A stretch of 64,000 nucleotides of DNA from Gossypium raimondii (taxonomy: Eukaryota; Streptophyta; Magnoliopsida; Malvales; Malvaceae): NCBI RefSeq assembly GCF_025698545.1, contig NC_068565.1:124001-188000 (forward strand). Reading direction: 5' to 3'. Each line of letters begins with the position of its first letter. Position 1 is the first letter of the stretch. The position numbers and the translations under genes are program-made. Below the pieces are notes generated by a model. It made no database searches and was not told the DNA's origin. It saw only the letters and a list, made by a program, of their open reading frames with translations. Of this stretch, positions 1 through 11,699 are shown one piece after another.

Positions 1-1160
1 ACGTTTTATATCAATGGAACATCTATACCCACAATTGCTTGCAACCATCTTAGAATACGAGATAGAGTCCAAAAGTTGTAATATTTTATACATTGTAGCA
101 TTAGCATATTACACGTTTAAATATGTTTAAATCAACAACTTTTAATTTTTATAATAATAACGGTACTAATCAAAGTAAAATTTAGTCAATCAATAATTAT
201 ATTTGTGCTCAAAATTATTAGGAAACATAATCTTCCTCTAGAATAGAGTCTGTGTAACAATGGAAAGCATGAAATTGAGAAATAATTTAATTTTCAATCC
301 GCATTTTAAAATAAAACAAACACAAGGATTTAAAATGTAAATTAAAGGTACGCTGTCAAATTTAGTCTTCCATGTTTTTTGTCAATTTGGCCTTAATTTC
401 TTTTTGGCACTCAAGCTTTCAAAGAAGAGGCAAATCACATTTTTTAATGAAAATGCTTACTAAAACATTAAATTATTAATGATGTTGGTGTGTCAGTCCT
501 CATGTACTTTATACAGACATGGCAATATTTATCTTGGCTCGCGTCAACAAATAATTTAAAAATTATAAAAATATTTAAATAAAAATAAAAATTCAAGGGA
601 AACGTATAAAAAAGTTCACGAATTTTTTAAAAAAAAGCATGAGTTACATGTGGATTGCCATGCGAGCTACTTTGTTTAAAATTTTAACATTTTAGTCAAC
701 ATTTCTGTTGAAAAAAACAATTAAGCTCTTTTTGAAAGGTTGATGATTAAATTCAATTTAATTTTTTTAAAAGATTGAAGGTCAAAATTAGCTAAGAGAA
801 AAGAGCAAAGGTCAAATTGATAAAAGATGTAAATATTGAAGGCTAAATTTAAAATTATGCCTACATTAAAATACATGTTAGGCCAATAAAAAAGTTGAAT
901 GGGCCGTGGAATTTTTTTAACCCAAATCCATACACAACTAAAATTAGATCCGAGAAAAAAAAAAGACACCCACTAATTCGAGTAACTATAAATTACCGTA
1001 CGCCAAAATTTCACTGCAGTCAGCCCTAGTATTGGCGGTACATTCCAACATCTGAAAAATCTCTCTAGCTACTCGCCTTGAATATTTTGAATTTGCTTTC
1101 TTCTCCACAGGTATTTTCACAGATTCCCTTTTCACTATCGTTTCCATTTCCCACTGCTTA
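1..1160. other. AT-rich upstream region; no gene seen
   Basis: No convincing coding region is present. The short ORF at 721-969 on the minus strand is low-complexity and resembles no family. Within this stretch, about 345-855 has inverted ends and is listed separately as a small inverted-repeat element. The part from about 1000 to 1166 should contain the promoter and first leader bases of the RBM39-like gene, but I cannot point to a clear TATA box. Confidence 0.5.
345..855. mobile_element. Degenerate inverted-repeat (MITE-like) element
   Basis: The left end (AAATTTAGTCTTCCATG at about 358) and the reverse complement of the right end (AAATTTAGCCTTCAATAT at about 852) match imperfectly. Both continue into related TCAATTTGGCC and TCAATTTGACC tracts. 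The interior is AT-rich and noncoding. No clear target duplication was found, so the boundaries are approximate. It is most likely an old non-autonomous DNA transposon. Confidence 0.45.
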
Positions 1161-1166
1161 ATTACG

Positions 1167-1459
1167 ATGGCCGAGAAAGTAAATCTTCAATTTCAATTTT
1201 GATGGGCTTTTTTTTTTTTTGAAAAATTTAGCGTTTTTGTTAATTTCTCTTGACGTCCTGTTTTTCGATTTAAAAAAAAGAAAATCAGCTGTTTCAAATT
1301 AGAGCAACATTTTGGTTAATTCAGTGAAACTAGTGGTTTTTCCTTGTTTAATTAATGTTTTATTTTCGTATCTGAGCTGAGTTTAGTTTTTTTGATTTAT
1401 TTGTTTGATTGCAGATTAGTAGGGATTCAATATGGATTTTGATGAATATGAGTATTTAG
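1167..1459 (+). promoter_or_regulatory. Spliced upstream ORF overlapping the RBM39-like start
   Basis: An ATG at 1167 has A at -3 and G at +4, which is a strong context. After four codons (MAEK) the sequence meets a good donor (AAA|GTAAAT, intron from 1179). The matching acceptor is TTGATTGCAG, ending at 1414. Joining these gives an 18-codon ORF that stops at TAG 1457-1459, so it overlaps the main start at 1432 in another frame. If the leader intron is retained, the same ATG gives an 11-codon ORF instead. In both cases scanning ribosomes meet this ATG before the main one, so it probably lowers or conditions translation. The splice sites and reading frames are seen directly; the regulatory role is inferred. 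Confidence 0.6.
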
Positions 1460-4400
1460 AGAACACAGTTGAGAATCCTGAGCCTCAAAAGGCAAAGAAA
1501 GAAAATGGAAATGGCAGCGTTGATACTGTCAAATCTGAGGAGAGAAATCGAAGTCGGAGTTCGAAGCATAAGAGGGACGAGAGAGCTGATGGTTCTGACG
1601 ATTATCATCATCCTTCCAAACACTCGAAGTCGATAGAGGAGTCATCACGTGATCATGACCAGCGCAAGGAACTAGGCTCATCTCAGCTGTCACGGTCTAG
1701 AGATGGAGAGAAGGATAGGCACCGAAGCAGTCGAGAGCACAGGTCCAAGGACAGGGATAGGGAGGACAGGAATGGGAGGGAAAGAGAGAAGGAACGTGAT
1801 CGAGATAGGAAAGAGCGTGATCGTGAAAGTGAGAGGGATAGAGAAAGGGAAAGGGAGAGAGAGCGGTCAAGGAGAAGCAGGAGCCGATCGGAAAGAGAAC
1901 CAGACAAGAGTCGTGACATGGAGTTCAGAGAAAGAGAAAAGGAGAGAGAACCAAGGGAACGAGACAGAGGAATCAGGTACCCCTGCATATTATTTTCACT
2001 TCGGGTTGTTTAGCTTTTGGCTTCTTGGTGCATGTTGTTCTTGTCATATTTGCCTTGAGGATTACTTTGATGCGTAGTTGCAATTATTAATTTGAGACAA
2101 TATTATGGTGCTGGTAAATTTTCACATTTTATACGTAATTCTAACATGCAGTTTTTCTATTTCTTTGCGAGCGTGTACACTATATGATGAGTGTTATCGT
2201 AGTGTTTCTCATACAGTACTGGTTTGGATGTAATATGGGTTCACTTTTAGATTGTAATTTTATTGTTGATGACAAGTTTCAGCCTAGAGTTGTAATTTCG
2301 ATGGTGATTTTTTTTTTTTTTTTGCGATGTGAATCAATAATTTCTTAGCTCATTTTCTGCAATCTGTGTCGCTCTAGTGGTCAATTTGGATGTAGATTTT
2401 TCTCCCTGTACTTGGTGTCCTGTTTCCCAAAAGCTTTCCAAAGGTTGGCCTTGCTATATGTCAAGCTCGTTCAACATAGCTCCTGCCTTCCACAAGTAAC
2501 CACATAGAATATCTAGATAATCAACCCTTTTTCCTGCCATAGCTAGGCTCTATCAATTGTTTCCTCCTAGTGTAATTCTTGCTTGCTTAATGGGTTTTAT
2601 ACGGCTACCTAAATACATTTTTTTCTCCCGCTCTTAAGTTTCATATGGTTGTTCAATTTATTCAGTCTCCTCAATTCTGAATATTAAACATTAGATTCTG
2701 GAAACTCGCAGATTTGCTAGAGCAATCTTCAGATGGTCTTTCTGGCAATTGGGCCAGGCACTGGATCTCAGGTCATGGGTTTTAAATATTTCTTCCTAGA
2801 CTATATATGAAAGCTTGCATTGCAAGAATGGAGTTTCGATCTTGGAGGTTTTGACCTGAGTGGTGATATCATGGTTATGATTTCCGTTATCCTCCAACTT
2901 TAAAAGATGAGTTGCTTAATCGTATCTATTCTGTTGCAGAAATGCTAGAGGGTGATATGGGCTTTGCTTAAGCTTCCAGTTCATCTTTGTTTCAATGGAT
3001 GCCAGATTGGCCACACTTTTTTCTTTTTGCAGGATATAATCATTAAATTGTTGTCTTGAAGTTTTAGGTTTTAGGTAACCATAGTACTTACTTCCATTGT
3101 CTTATGTTTGATTTCACTGTTATAGAGTCTATGTTTGATTCGCTTTATAGACTCAAGGTCTTATGTTGACTTTGTTTAGTTCCCTGCAGGACCATGTAAC
3201 AGGGGTTTGACATTTTTATGCATGTCGGAGAGAAACTTTAATGCTGGATTTTGCTCTTTTCCTTTTTTGTTTGTGTTTTTGCAGTGATTGCATGAAGCAT
3301 ACATTTGAGAGATTTCTTCACTTTCCAGAAGCAAATATATATTTTCTACTTACCTTTCCCTTCTTTTTCCCAGATATTTTTATACTTCTGAGCGGTTCCA
3401 TTTAACTCATTATCTTTCAAATGATATAAATGGTTATTTTTATTTTTTCCTCTTTTTCACAGGAGGTATAAAGACAAAAAGGAAGATGCGGCAGAGCCTG
3501 AGGTTGATCCAGAAAGGGATCAGAGAACTGTATTTGCTTATCAGGTAAGGATGCATTTAGAATGCTTGTTCTATCATGTTTTTGTGGCCCTCAAATTTCT
3601 CCTCATGGTTGCTGGTGTGAAATATTTTGCAAAATTTTCAACAGATATCCTTGAAGGCTAGTGAAAGAGACGTTTATGAATTCTTCTCTAGGGCTGGCAA
3701 GGTGAGCTCTACTTTTATTTCATGGTCCCATCTCAAAATTTCTTCTATACAGATTACATTAGGCAAAGACTCATTTAGTTCTTAAATGTCATCTATATGA
3801 TGCTTAAGATTTCATTTTACGTTATGGAACTCATTTTCATTTAGTTACTATTTTATTCATGCTTAGGGGTTTTTTAGCAGTTGTAATCTGTATGAAAATA
3901 TATAAATTGAGGTAAACTTCCAGAATGTTGTGCTCTAGTTCTCTACTGTTATTAGTTTCTATAGGGCTGTAGTTGTTTGCTTTAGTAATAATACAAATCA
4001 TGCATTCTAATTGCTTATGATCCCTTATTTAATCTGGTTTTATGCAAATCATCATGGACGCAGGCAAATACAGATTGATACTCACATGATTTTTTTGTGT
4101 GTGTTTGGGTCCTGAATAACTATTGATCAAAATTTTCAGGTACGAGATGTTCGCCTCATAATGGATCGAAACTCAAGACGTTCTAAAGGGGTTGGGTGAG
4201 TGCTAAAACTTATGACTATAACTTGTTTCTTAGGTGTTATTTGGTTGTGTTTTTTCCTGGTGAAGTTAAAAACATCACGCAAAATTGTTAAAATTTTAAA
4301 TTCTTGTTTGGACAAAGAAGTCCAAGGCTGGTTTGGTTATTATGCCTGCATCTTTCTATCTGAGTCCTTATGGATCTTATTATAACTTTTTAATGCAGGT

Positions 4401-7400
4401 ATATTGAGTTCTATGATGTTATGTCTGTCCCTATGGCAATAGCACTCTCAGGACAGCCTCTTCTTGGTCAACCAGTGATGGTGAAACCATCTGAAGCTGA
4501 GAAGAATCTAGTTCAATCAACTACATCTGCATCAGCTGGACAGACTGGCCCATATGCTGCTGGCGGTAGAAAGTTGTATGTTGGTAACCTACATTTCAAC
4601 ATTACAGAAGATCAACTGCGTCAGGTAAAATTGTAGGGACCGCTGAACATTCTATGTTTGAGTTGGGTCTTGATTATTGGTTTTGAATGTTGTTAACTTT
4701 TAATCACTCAGGGATAGGATTTAATCTGAAAGGTTTATTTAAGGAATCAAATAACACTTAATCCAGTTTAAGAGTAGTTAAATTAAATATTTAAGGAGCG
4801 AACCATTCAATAATATGAGAGGTCAAAACCTAGAGACAGCATTCATGCGATTTTGAACTTCCAATCTAGGTATTGCATTAGATGCCTTGCAATAACATGT
4901 GGGCTTCGAAGGATTTTCTTAAATAGTTTTGAGAAACACACTTAGACATGGTAATGCCTTCGCTGCAAATTGGACTTGGAGAGAAATTACTCACCACAAG
5001 GACACTTCACATAAACTGAATTACTGCTCCTTTTCTTGTTTCTTTACCAAGTTGGTCTTGGCAATTTTTCTGATGACAATGTTTTAGCTCTTCAACTCAA
5101 AGTTTTCTCCATTTCTAGAGAGATAAGGAGGATTCCATTTATTTGTATCAGTTTGAAAAATGCATCAATGATTATTCACTGGGATTGGAGTGATCAGATA
5201 ATTTAGTAAGCAATATGAAATAAGCTCTTGAATGTGCTTTTGATAGTTGATGATTTTCATGTAATATTTGCTAGTCCACTTACCCTGGAGATATTTTTAT
5301 TACATAGCTGCTCTTGGTCATCTTTTATGAGGATTATATGTCCCTCGTTCTTTCCTTTCTTTCTCTGTCTGGTCCTATTAATTGGGATAATATCTCTTTT
5401 TCCAATTTCCTTGGGATCCTTGTACTTTTTGCTGGATTCATATTTCTCATTTACTTGTTTAAAATGCTCAGGTTTTTGAACCTTTTGGTTCTGTGGAGCT
5501 CGTTCAGTTGCCTCTTGATGAAACTGGTCATTCTAAAGGTTTTGGTTTTGTCCAGGTAATACATAGTAAAGGAACCTGAGAAACTACTGTGATTATTCTT
5601 TGGCAAATCCTTAATCCATATTATATAGAATGTTCTGCTTTGGAATTTGATCACTCTGTTTTTCCTACATGTTGATTAACTACAATCAACTGTTTGTAAT
5701 CAAATAGGCCTTTTAGTTGGTATAATCCTTCAATTATTCTTGACAGCAAGGATTCTGTTTTGAAAAGATATTGAACTAACTGTTTTTGCAGTTTGCCCGT
5801 CTGGAAGATGCAAAGAATGCATTGAATTTGAACGGACAGCTGGAGATTGGGGGTCGAGTAATCAAGGTACTAATGGGTGTTGCTGTCTTAGTTTTGTATC
5901 GGCGTATGCCTATTTCATTGATTTCTGATTTAGGGCTCCTACTGCATTTGACCCTTCAACTACTGAAGTAAATTAATTGACTGCAATTCTTTAAGCATGT
6001 GACCTTTAATATTCTTTTGCCACCAACTTCTCTATTAGCTCCCGATCGATTGACCATGTATCTATCAATTTTCTAGCTGCCAAACAGCCTTGACAAAGAG
6101 TGTTCATATATACACATATATTATTTTCTTTTTCCTATCTGTTTAGGTATCGACTGTTACTGATCAAGGTGTATCGCAAGATTTTGGAACAAATGCTTCT
6201 GCTGCTGATCTTGATGATGATGATGGTGGTGGCTTGGTGAGTATCATCCATGGCCCTTTTTTCTGTTATGATCCAAACTTCTTTTATGCTTCTAAAAGAT
6301 GCATCATTTTGGTAAAAGAATGGCTTCTGTTGTTTGACATTGCATTTGAAGAGAGCTGTAAACTTTCTCATCTGCTCAAGTTTCACATTTGTCTTTTGTT
6401 TTGCTTGGCTTTATCAGTATTTGATGAAATATGGTTTTGGCATTTGCATTTTCTTGACGTTTTAGTAAGCTGATAACACATTCTTGTGAATTCCAGTCTC
6501 TGAATTCATCATCTCGAGCACTTCTTATGGCAAAGCTGGATCGCAGTGGCACTGCATCAAGGTTTGCCTCATCAATCTTGTAATGTTTTAATTTATAAGT
6601 TTTCTGACTGAAACTGCATTTGCCTCCATTATTGCAGTATTGCTGGCTCTGTAGGCATGCCTGCTAATAATAGCACTGGCCTTACTGCTTCAACAGCACC
6701 AATTCTTGGAGTTGCACCTTCATTGCCATCCCTTGTTCCTCCTACAATACCGACCTCTATTTCTACCATTCCTGGACTTCCAGGTGGTCTTCAACTCCCT
6801 ACGAATGGCATCCCTGTTATTGACACAATCGGAAGTCCAAGCGAATGCCTATTGTTAAAGAATATGTTTGATCCAACCCTGGAGGTTGGTGCTTGCACAC
6901 AAAGTGTGTTCTTTCCTTTTCATGTCTTTGTCTAATTGTATCATATTCTTGTGACAGACGGAACCAGAATTTGATTTGGATATCAAAGAGGATGTTCAGG
7001 AAGAATGTAGCAAGTTTGGAAAATTGAAGCATATACACGTGGACAGGTAAATTACTAGTTAGACCAGCTACTGCTATGACTTTGTTAGTTCTGGCAGCAG
7101 CCTTGCCTGATTTTGTGGATATCAATGTCATTTATTTTTGTTATCATACTTCTGTTCTACGTTGCTCAGACTGAGTGCAAGTGTCAAATATGGACATGCA
7201 TCTGGAAAAAAAACAGCTTAACCTTCGTAACATATGTCCAAATTGTATTTGATACAAATTCCAAACACAAATATTATAGAATGATCCCATTGCCTAGTTT
7301 TTTTCTTCATAATTTCATTATTATTGTCATGGATGACTGTGATAGCGTGGCTGATTTATTTGGTTAAAACAGGGACAGTGCTGGTTTTGTGTACTTACGA

Positions 7401-7960
7401 TTTGAAGATGCACAAGGTGCAATCAATGCACAACGGAACCTACATGGGAGATGGTTTGCTGGAAAAATGATCACCGCAACATACATGGTAAAATATCATT
7501 TCCTTTTAGTTTAATCCTTTATATATGTATAGTAAAAGTACCGTGGAAGCCTCTGTACTAGGAGTTAGATTACATTTTACCCTTTTATTCAAGTCTTCGT
7601 ATATTAGATCAAAGAGCAAATTGGTCTTTTGTGTAAAAACTTTCATCATTTTATATTATTAAAAACTGGCGTGGTTGATGGAACAGGTTGACAGTGACCA
7701 GTTTTTAACGATAGAAATGGATGAAATTTTAACAAAATGATTAGTTTGCTCTTTGATCTAAACATATATGGACTAATTTACCTATTTCTTGAGTATAGGG
7801 GGCAAAAAGTAATCCAAATCTTAGTACAAGGGCCTTCATGGTACTCTAATAGAAATTGCCCTAAAGAATTTTCTTCTTGTAACTTTCAAAATAAAAATAA
7901 AAATGGGGTTCACAGGTGCCACAAACTTACGAGGCAAAGTTTCCAAGCAGCAACAGATAG
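1432..7960 (+). CDS. RBM39/CC1-like splicing factor (SR-rich, three RRMs)
   Basis: Thirteen coding exons close in frame to 591 aa: 1432-1976, 3463-3544, 3645-3701, 4140-4195, 4399-4624, 5472-5555, 5792-5866, 6147-6236, 6497-6561, 6638-6884, 6958-7046, 7373-7487 and 7916-7960. The order is: an acidic start (MDFDEYEYLE); an RS/RE/RD-rich domain to about residue 180; RRM1 with RNP2 TVFAYQ and RNP1 SKGVGYIEF; RRM2 with LYVGNL and SKGFGFVQF; a Pro/Ser-rich linker; and a C-terminal U2AF-homology RRM with GRWFAG in the RXF position. The tail VPQTYEAKFP is typical of the family. RBM39/CAPER proteins act in the nucleus with U2AF/SF1 at 3' splice-site recognition. Start choice: ATG 1432 has a good context and is followed by the family N-terminus. 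The first coding intron is 1.49 kb. The last intron carries an inverted-repeat element that ends 66 bases before the 45-base final exon. A leader uORF precedes the gene. Confidence 0.93.
7531..7850. mobile_element. MITE family A, copy 1 (intron of the splicing factor)
   Basis: The ends are inverted: AGTAAAAGTACCGTGGAAGC on the left, and on the right the complement of the same motif (CCTTCATGGTACT near 7845). The subterminal stretches TTAGATCAAAGAGCAAATTG and its inverse TTTGCTCTTTGATCTAA are also inverted, and the interior is noncoding. The same family lies at 58361-58730 and 59637-59876. It is a non-autonomous DNA transposon by structure. The superfamily cannot be assigned because no clean target duplication is visible. 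Confidence 0.7.
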
Positions 7961-8662
7961 TTGGATGATGTTTTGTTCAACCTTAAAATCAAAATCTCCT
8001 CGCAACTTTAAACATCTATAGTTAAAATTAGATGGCATTATTGCTACTAGTTTTAGATTTATTTTGCCATGTTTGATACACCACTTATGTACCCTTTTTT
8101 TTTCTTGTATAACTCGGAATACATGCCATGACAATGGAATACCTATAACTATAAGGTCTTTGGATGTTTTAATTTAAGGTGATTCTCTCATTTTCTTTTT
8201 GAGCATTTATCGAATTTTACTATAATTTATTTGAGGTTTTTTTAGGGGATAGATCCTTATATGATGGGTTTAAAAGTGAGCAATTTAATCTTAATTTGAG
8301 TATTTGGCTTTACAATAGTGCCAAGTTTATTTTATAAAAATTACGAGTAAACAACAATAATTGGGGTAGTTAGGAGGATGGGCATCATTGTGTTTTTTTC
8401 CATTTTGTTAGTAAGCCTAAGGCAGTCAATCTAATCTCACAGGCATCTTTAGGTTGCGACAAAAAATTCGTGTTAAAATCAGCACTAAACCAGATCTTAG
8501 AAGGATGCTGATCACCAACATTTGTCCAATCTCAGTTTCTCAATCATTATTATTTCCATTTTAAGTACAAAAAAGTGTAGGCTCTCGATCCATTTCTTAA
8601 TTCCAAAGGCAGTCAAAGAGAAAAATAGATGATTTAAAACTAAAAGAAATGGAAATCATACA

Positions 8663-9070
8663 CTACTTAACGATCCTCCTCCGAGCTAAAAACCTAGCAA
8701 GCGGAGGCGTAAGCGCGATAGTAATCGGAACACGGACAGGAAACAATGCCTTGTTACAAATCACAGCCAATGCAAGAGCTCCGCCAGTAGAAGCAGCAAG
8801 CTCAGCCGTTCGATTTCTTCGCGTCTCCTCCACCGTCGATTCATCGATCAAAAACCCATCTGGGTTCGTCAATCCTGGAGGTGGGTTTTGGCCTTTGGAA
8901 AAGTCAGGGAGATGGAACTTGTCGAACAACGATTCGACGTCCACGTTGTTCTTGATGGCTACGTAAAGACCGGTTATGGAAGCGGCGGAAACTGAGAAGT
9001 GGACACCCAGTGCTACTTTGCCGTATTTCTTGACAAACTCCTTGAATCGGCTTCCACTGAGAATAGCCAT
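8663..9070 (-). CDS. Small DUF1279 (FAM210-type) protein
   Basis: A single uninterrupted 135-codon frame starts at MAILSGSRFKEFVKKYGK. The segment KKYGKVALGVHFSVSAAS is the hallmark opening of DUF1279. A hydrophobic helix follows at about residues 15-40, then a Pro-rich hinge (KGQNPPPGL), a second hydrophobic stretch at about 88-125 and a basic tail (LARRRIVK). The length fits the short single-exon plant members. In animals the FAM210 family is linked to mitochondria. For the plant protein no reaction is established, and an organelle-membrane location is only inferred from the hydrophobic and basic pattern. The gene converges with the splicing factor gene, leaving about 0.7 kb between the coding ends. 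It shows no break or unusual codon. Confidence 0.85.
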   Translation of the reverse strand: MAILSGSRFKEFVKKYGKVALGVHFSVSAASITGLYVAIKNNVDVESLFDKFHLPDFSKGQNPPPGLTNPDGFLIDESTVEETRRNRTAELAASTGGALALAVICNKALFPVRVPITIALTPPLARFLARRRIVK

Positions 9071-9299
9071 TTTTGGGGTAGGTGGAGGCGTTTAGGGTTG
9101 GACTTTCACTTGCTTTTGCCTTTTGCTTCGCTTGCTGTTATGAAGTTTCTGGTTTTAGCTATGGAGATTAGAGAACATTTGGGCCTTACTTGCTATGCTT
9201 TGATGGATCCATTTCATCGTTGCCTTCCTTTTGCCCTATCATTGTTTATTTGGAATTTTCAAAATTATTTAATTAGATTTCACCTTATTAATGATATTT

Positions 9300-9857
9300 A
9301 ATTACATACAACATATATAATATTTTAGATTAGTTTGTTAAATGTGTCCGAATTTTTATTTAACATTAATAATTTAAAAAATATTAAGCAGAATGTGAAT
9401 GTTCCATAACTTCGTGAATCATATTGAAAAGTTAAGTGAATGTTATAAAATATCATATTAACTGTTATGTTCATTTCGTTTATAGAAATTAAGTGTTATA
9501 TTTAATATTCGCTTGAGTTGTCAATGAAAAAATTGCATTCAGATAAATTTCAAACGTAATAAAATTAAATTTCTTAGACTATTGATATTTGTTTAGACAT
9601 TATATTGTTAAGTCATAAACATATTGATATAATTTCAAAGATTTTAAATAGTTAAATTTCATAACTTACCGATACTTAAGCTCTCCATCATTTTAAAAAT
9701 AGGTAAGTAATTCAAGTTTTATATTAACTCATATTTATTTTAAATTGTTTATTTTAATATTTATTGATTATAATATAAATTATCATAATTTTAAAATAAA
9801 TATTTATATTATATTATTTCTACTTTTTAATCATAGTGTTATTAGAATATAAAGTTG
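9300..9857. other. AT-rich spacer upstream of the DUF1279 gene
   Basis: No gene is visible. The sequence is AT-rich with scattered low-complexity tracts. The part nearest 9071 must include the promoter of the DUF1279 gene, but no sharp core element stands out. Confidence 0.4.
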
Positions 9858-10171
9858 GGTAAATTATAAAAATGGTCATTTTTTTTACATCAGATTATAT
9901 TTCAATCACTTATATTTGAAAGGTTACATTTTAGTCACGTTATCGTTTTCTTACGAAGTAGTCACTCTGTCGTTACCCCCTAACGAAAATCTTACGTGGC
10001 AGTCAAAATAGATTTTAAATGCCAACTTGAATGTCCAAGTGAGACGAGAATAAATTTTTAATTAAATTAAAAATTTTAAATTAATTACACCTTGAACTGA
10101 AAAACAAAAGGATAATGTGACTAAAATATAATCTGAAACAAATAAAAATAATTATTTTTATAATTTACCTT
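9857..10171. mobile_element. MITE with 7-bp direct repeat flanks
   Basis: The left end GGTAAATTATAAAAATGGTC is mirrored by the right end, whose complement reads GGTAAATTATAAAAATAATT. The heptamer TAAAGTT sits on both sides (9850-9856 and 10172-10178), which suggests a target-site duplication. The interior has no ORF. It is about 315 bp long and lies between the DUF1279 and aquaporin genes. The ends and flanks are seen directly; the assignment to a DNA transposon class is inferred. Confidence 0.65.
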
Positions 10172-10489
10172 TAAAGTTAAAAAAGAGATAATAACCTTAA
10201 AATTGAGATTCTTTCTAATGTTTTTTGGCCCAAAGATGAAAAAGCGAACGGCAAGGAAAGAAAGAAAGAAAGAATCCTAAAGACTTGAAATAATAATATT
10301 AAAATATCAACACCACAAAAGGACAATAATAGAAGCTGCAAAGGCTAATAACAATAAAGAATTATAAATAAAAAGGTCTGAATTAATAATCATCAATCAT
10401 AATACAATACAAACACAGGAACCAACAATGAAGAAACATTATAAACACAATGAGACAAACATATTGTGGTTTTCTTCTCTTTTTAGCTT

Positions 10490-11495
10490 TTAATTGCTGG
10501 GGTTGCTCCGGAAAGATCCCAAAGCCTTAATAGCCGCCGCTCTAAGGATGTACTGATGATATGCCGCCGCCGCAAGTGCTCCCACCATTGGTCCAACCCA
10601 GAATATCCACTGTTCATTCGTCACCATTTTTGTTAGTTTCACAAACTAAATGAACAAAAAACACTATGAATTTTTTTTTAGAAAAGGAAGCTTACTTGGT
10701 CATCCCAAGCCTTGTCGTTGTTGTAAATAACGGCGGCGCCGAAGCTTCTAGCAGGGTTAATACCAGTTCCGGTGATGGGAATAGTAGCCAAATGAACCAT
10801 GAACACTGCAAATCCTATAGGAAGTGGAGCCAACACGGGTACATGTGAATCACGGGCACTTCTTTTAGGGTCAGTAGCTGAAAAAACAGTGTAAACAAGC
10901 ACGAATGTCCCAATAATCTCAGCTCCCAAAGCAGTCCCTTTGTTATAACCAGTCGCCACCGTGTTAACACCGCCGCCAAGGGAGTTGTATTCACTCTTCA
11001 TGAATGCCTTAACTAACCCAACACCACAAATAGCACCCAAACATTGAGCTACCATGTAAGCCACCGCCCTTATAAGCGACACCTTCCTAGCCAAAAACAA
11101 CCCAAATGTCACCGCCGGGTTAATGTGACCACCTGCATCATAAAACAACCAAAATTCAACAAAAATGGCTAACTGGCTATATTAATGAAGTCACTGTTTG
11201 GGGGGGGGGAGGTACCTGAGATACCGGCGGTGCAGTAAACAAGAATGAAAATCATGCCACCAAAAGCCCAAGCAATACCCAAAAGACCAACACCATCGCA
11301 TGCATCGTGTTGTTTCTTGTGGCCGATGACGGTGGCTATGGTGACGTATAGGAAAAGGAGAGTAGCGATGAATTCGGCGATGAGAGCTCTGTAAAAAGAC
11401 CAAAGCTTGATCTCAGCCACGTCGATGAGCGGTGCCGGTGGAGGATCCACATAGTCCTTTCGGCTCATCCCTTCTTCACTCACTTCCTTCGACAT
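10490..11495 (-). CDS. PIP2-type plasma-membrane aquaporin
   Basis: Three exons (11216-11495, 10696-11132, 10490-10609) close in frame to 278 aa. Six hydrophobic helices are present. Both water-pore loops are intact: [10 protein letters not shown] (NPA at about residues 98-100) and [11 protein letters not shown] (NPA at about 219-221). The second His of the selectivity filter lies in helix 5 (MVHLAT), and the filter Arg follows the second NPA. The loop D His ([10 protein letters not shown], about residue 190) is the known pH-gating position. The short N-terminus with [11 protein letters not shown] and the tail SFRSNPSN, a known PIP2 phosphorylation region, separate it from PIP1. Role: water (and possibly peroxide or CO2) flow across the plasma membrane. 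A TATA box lies about 95 bases upstream. The protein looks fully functional; the exact PIP2 subtype is not resolved. Confidence 0.95.
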
Positions 11496-11587
11496 GTTTG
11501 ATTCTTTGTTTCTTCAAAATGTTGGAAGCTTTTTTGAGCTGTTCTGAGTTGATGGTACTGCCGTCTATTTGGGATATGCTCACTTCC

Positions 11588-11595
11588 CTTTTATA
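11588..11595 (-). promoter_or_regulatory. TATA box of the PIP2 gene
   Basis: Read on the minus strand the sequence is TATAAAAG followed by GG. It lies about 93 bases upstream of the aquaporin ATG, leaving room for a leader of roughly 60 bases. It is the only such motif nearby. Confidence 0.6.
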
Positions 11596-11699
11596 AACTG
11601 GTTTCAATGCCACCATAGTTGTGCATTTTTGGATAAGATAAAGGGTACTTTTGGAACAAATATGATCATTTTTTTGAGTATTATAAACCATTTTCAATT

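Noticed and set aside
1683-1988. Minus-strand and +2-frame ORFs across the first exon of the splicing factor (Leu/Ser-rich and Gly/Arg-rich)
   Set aside because: They mirror the RS-rich codons of the real exon and have no family resemblance or splice logic.
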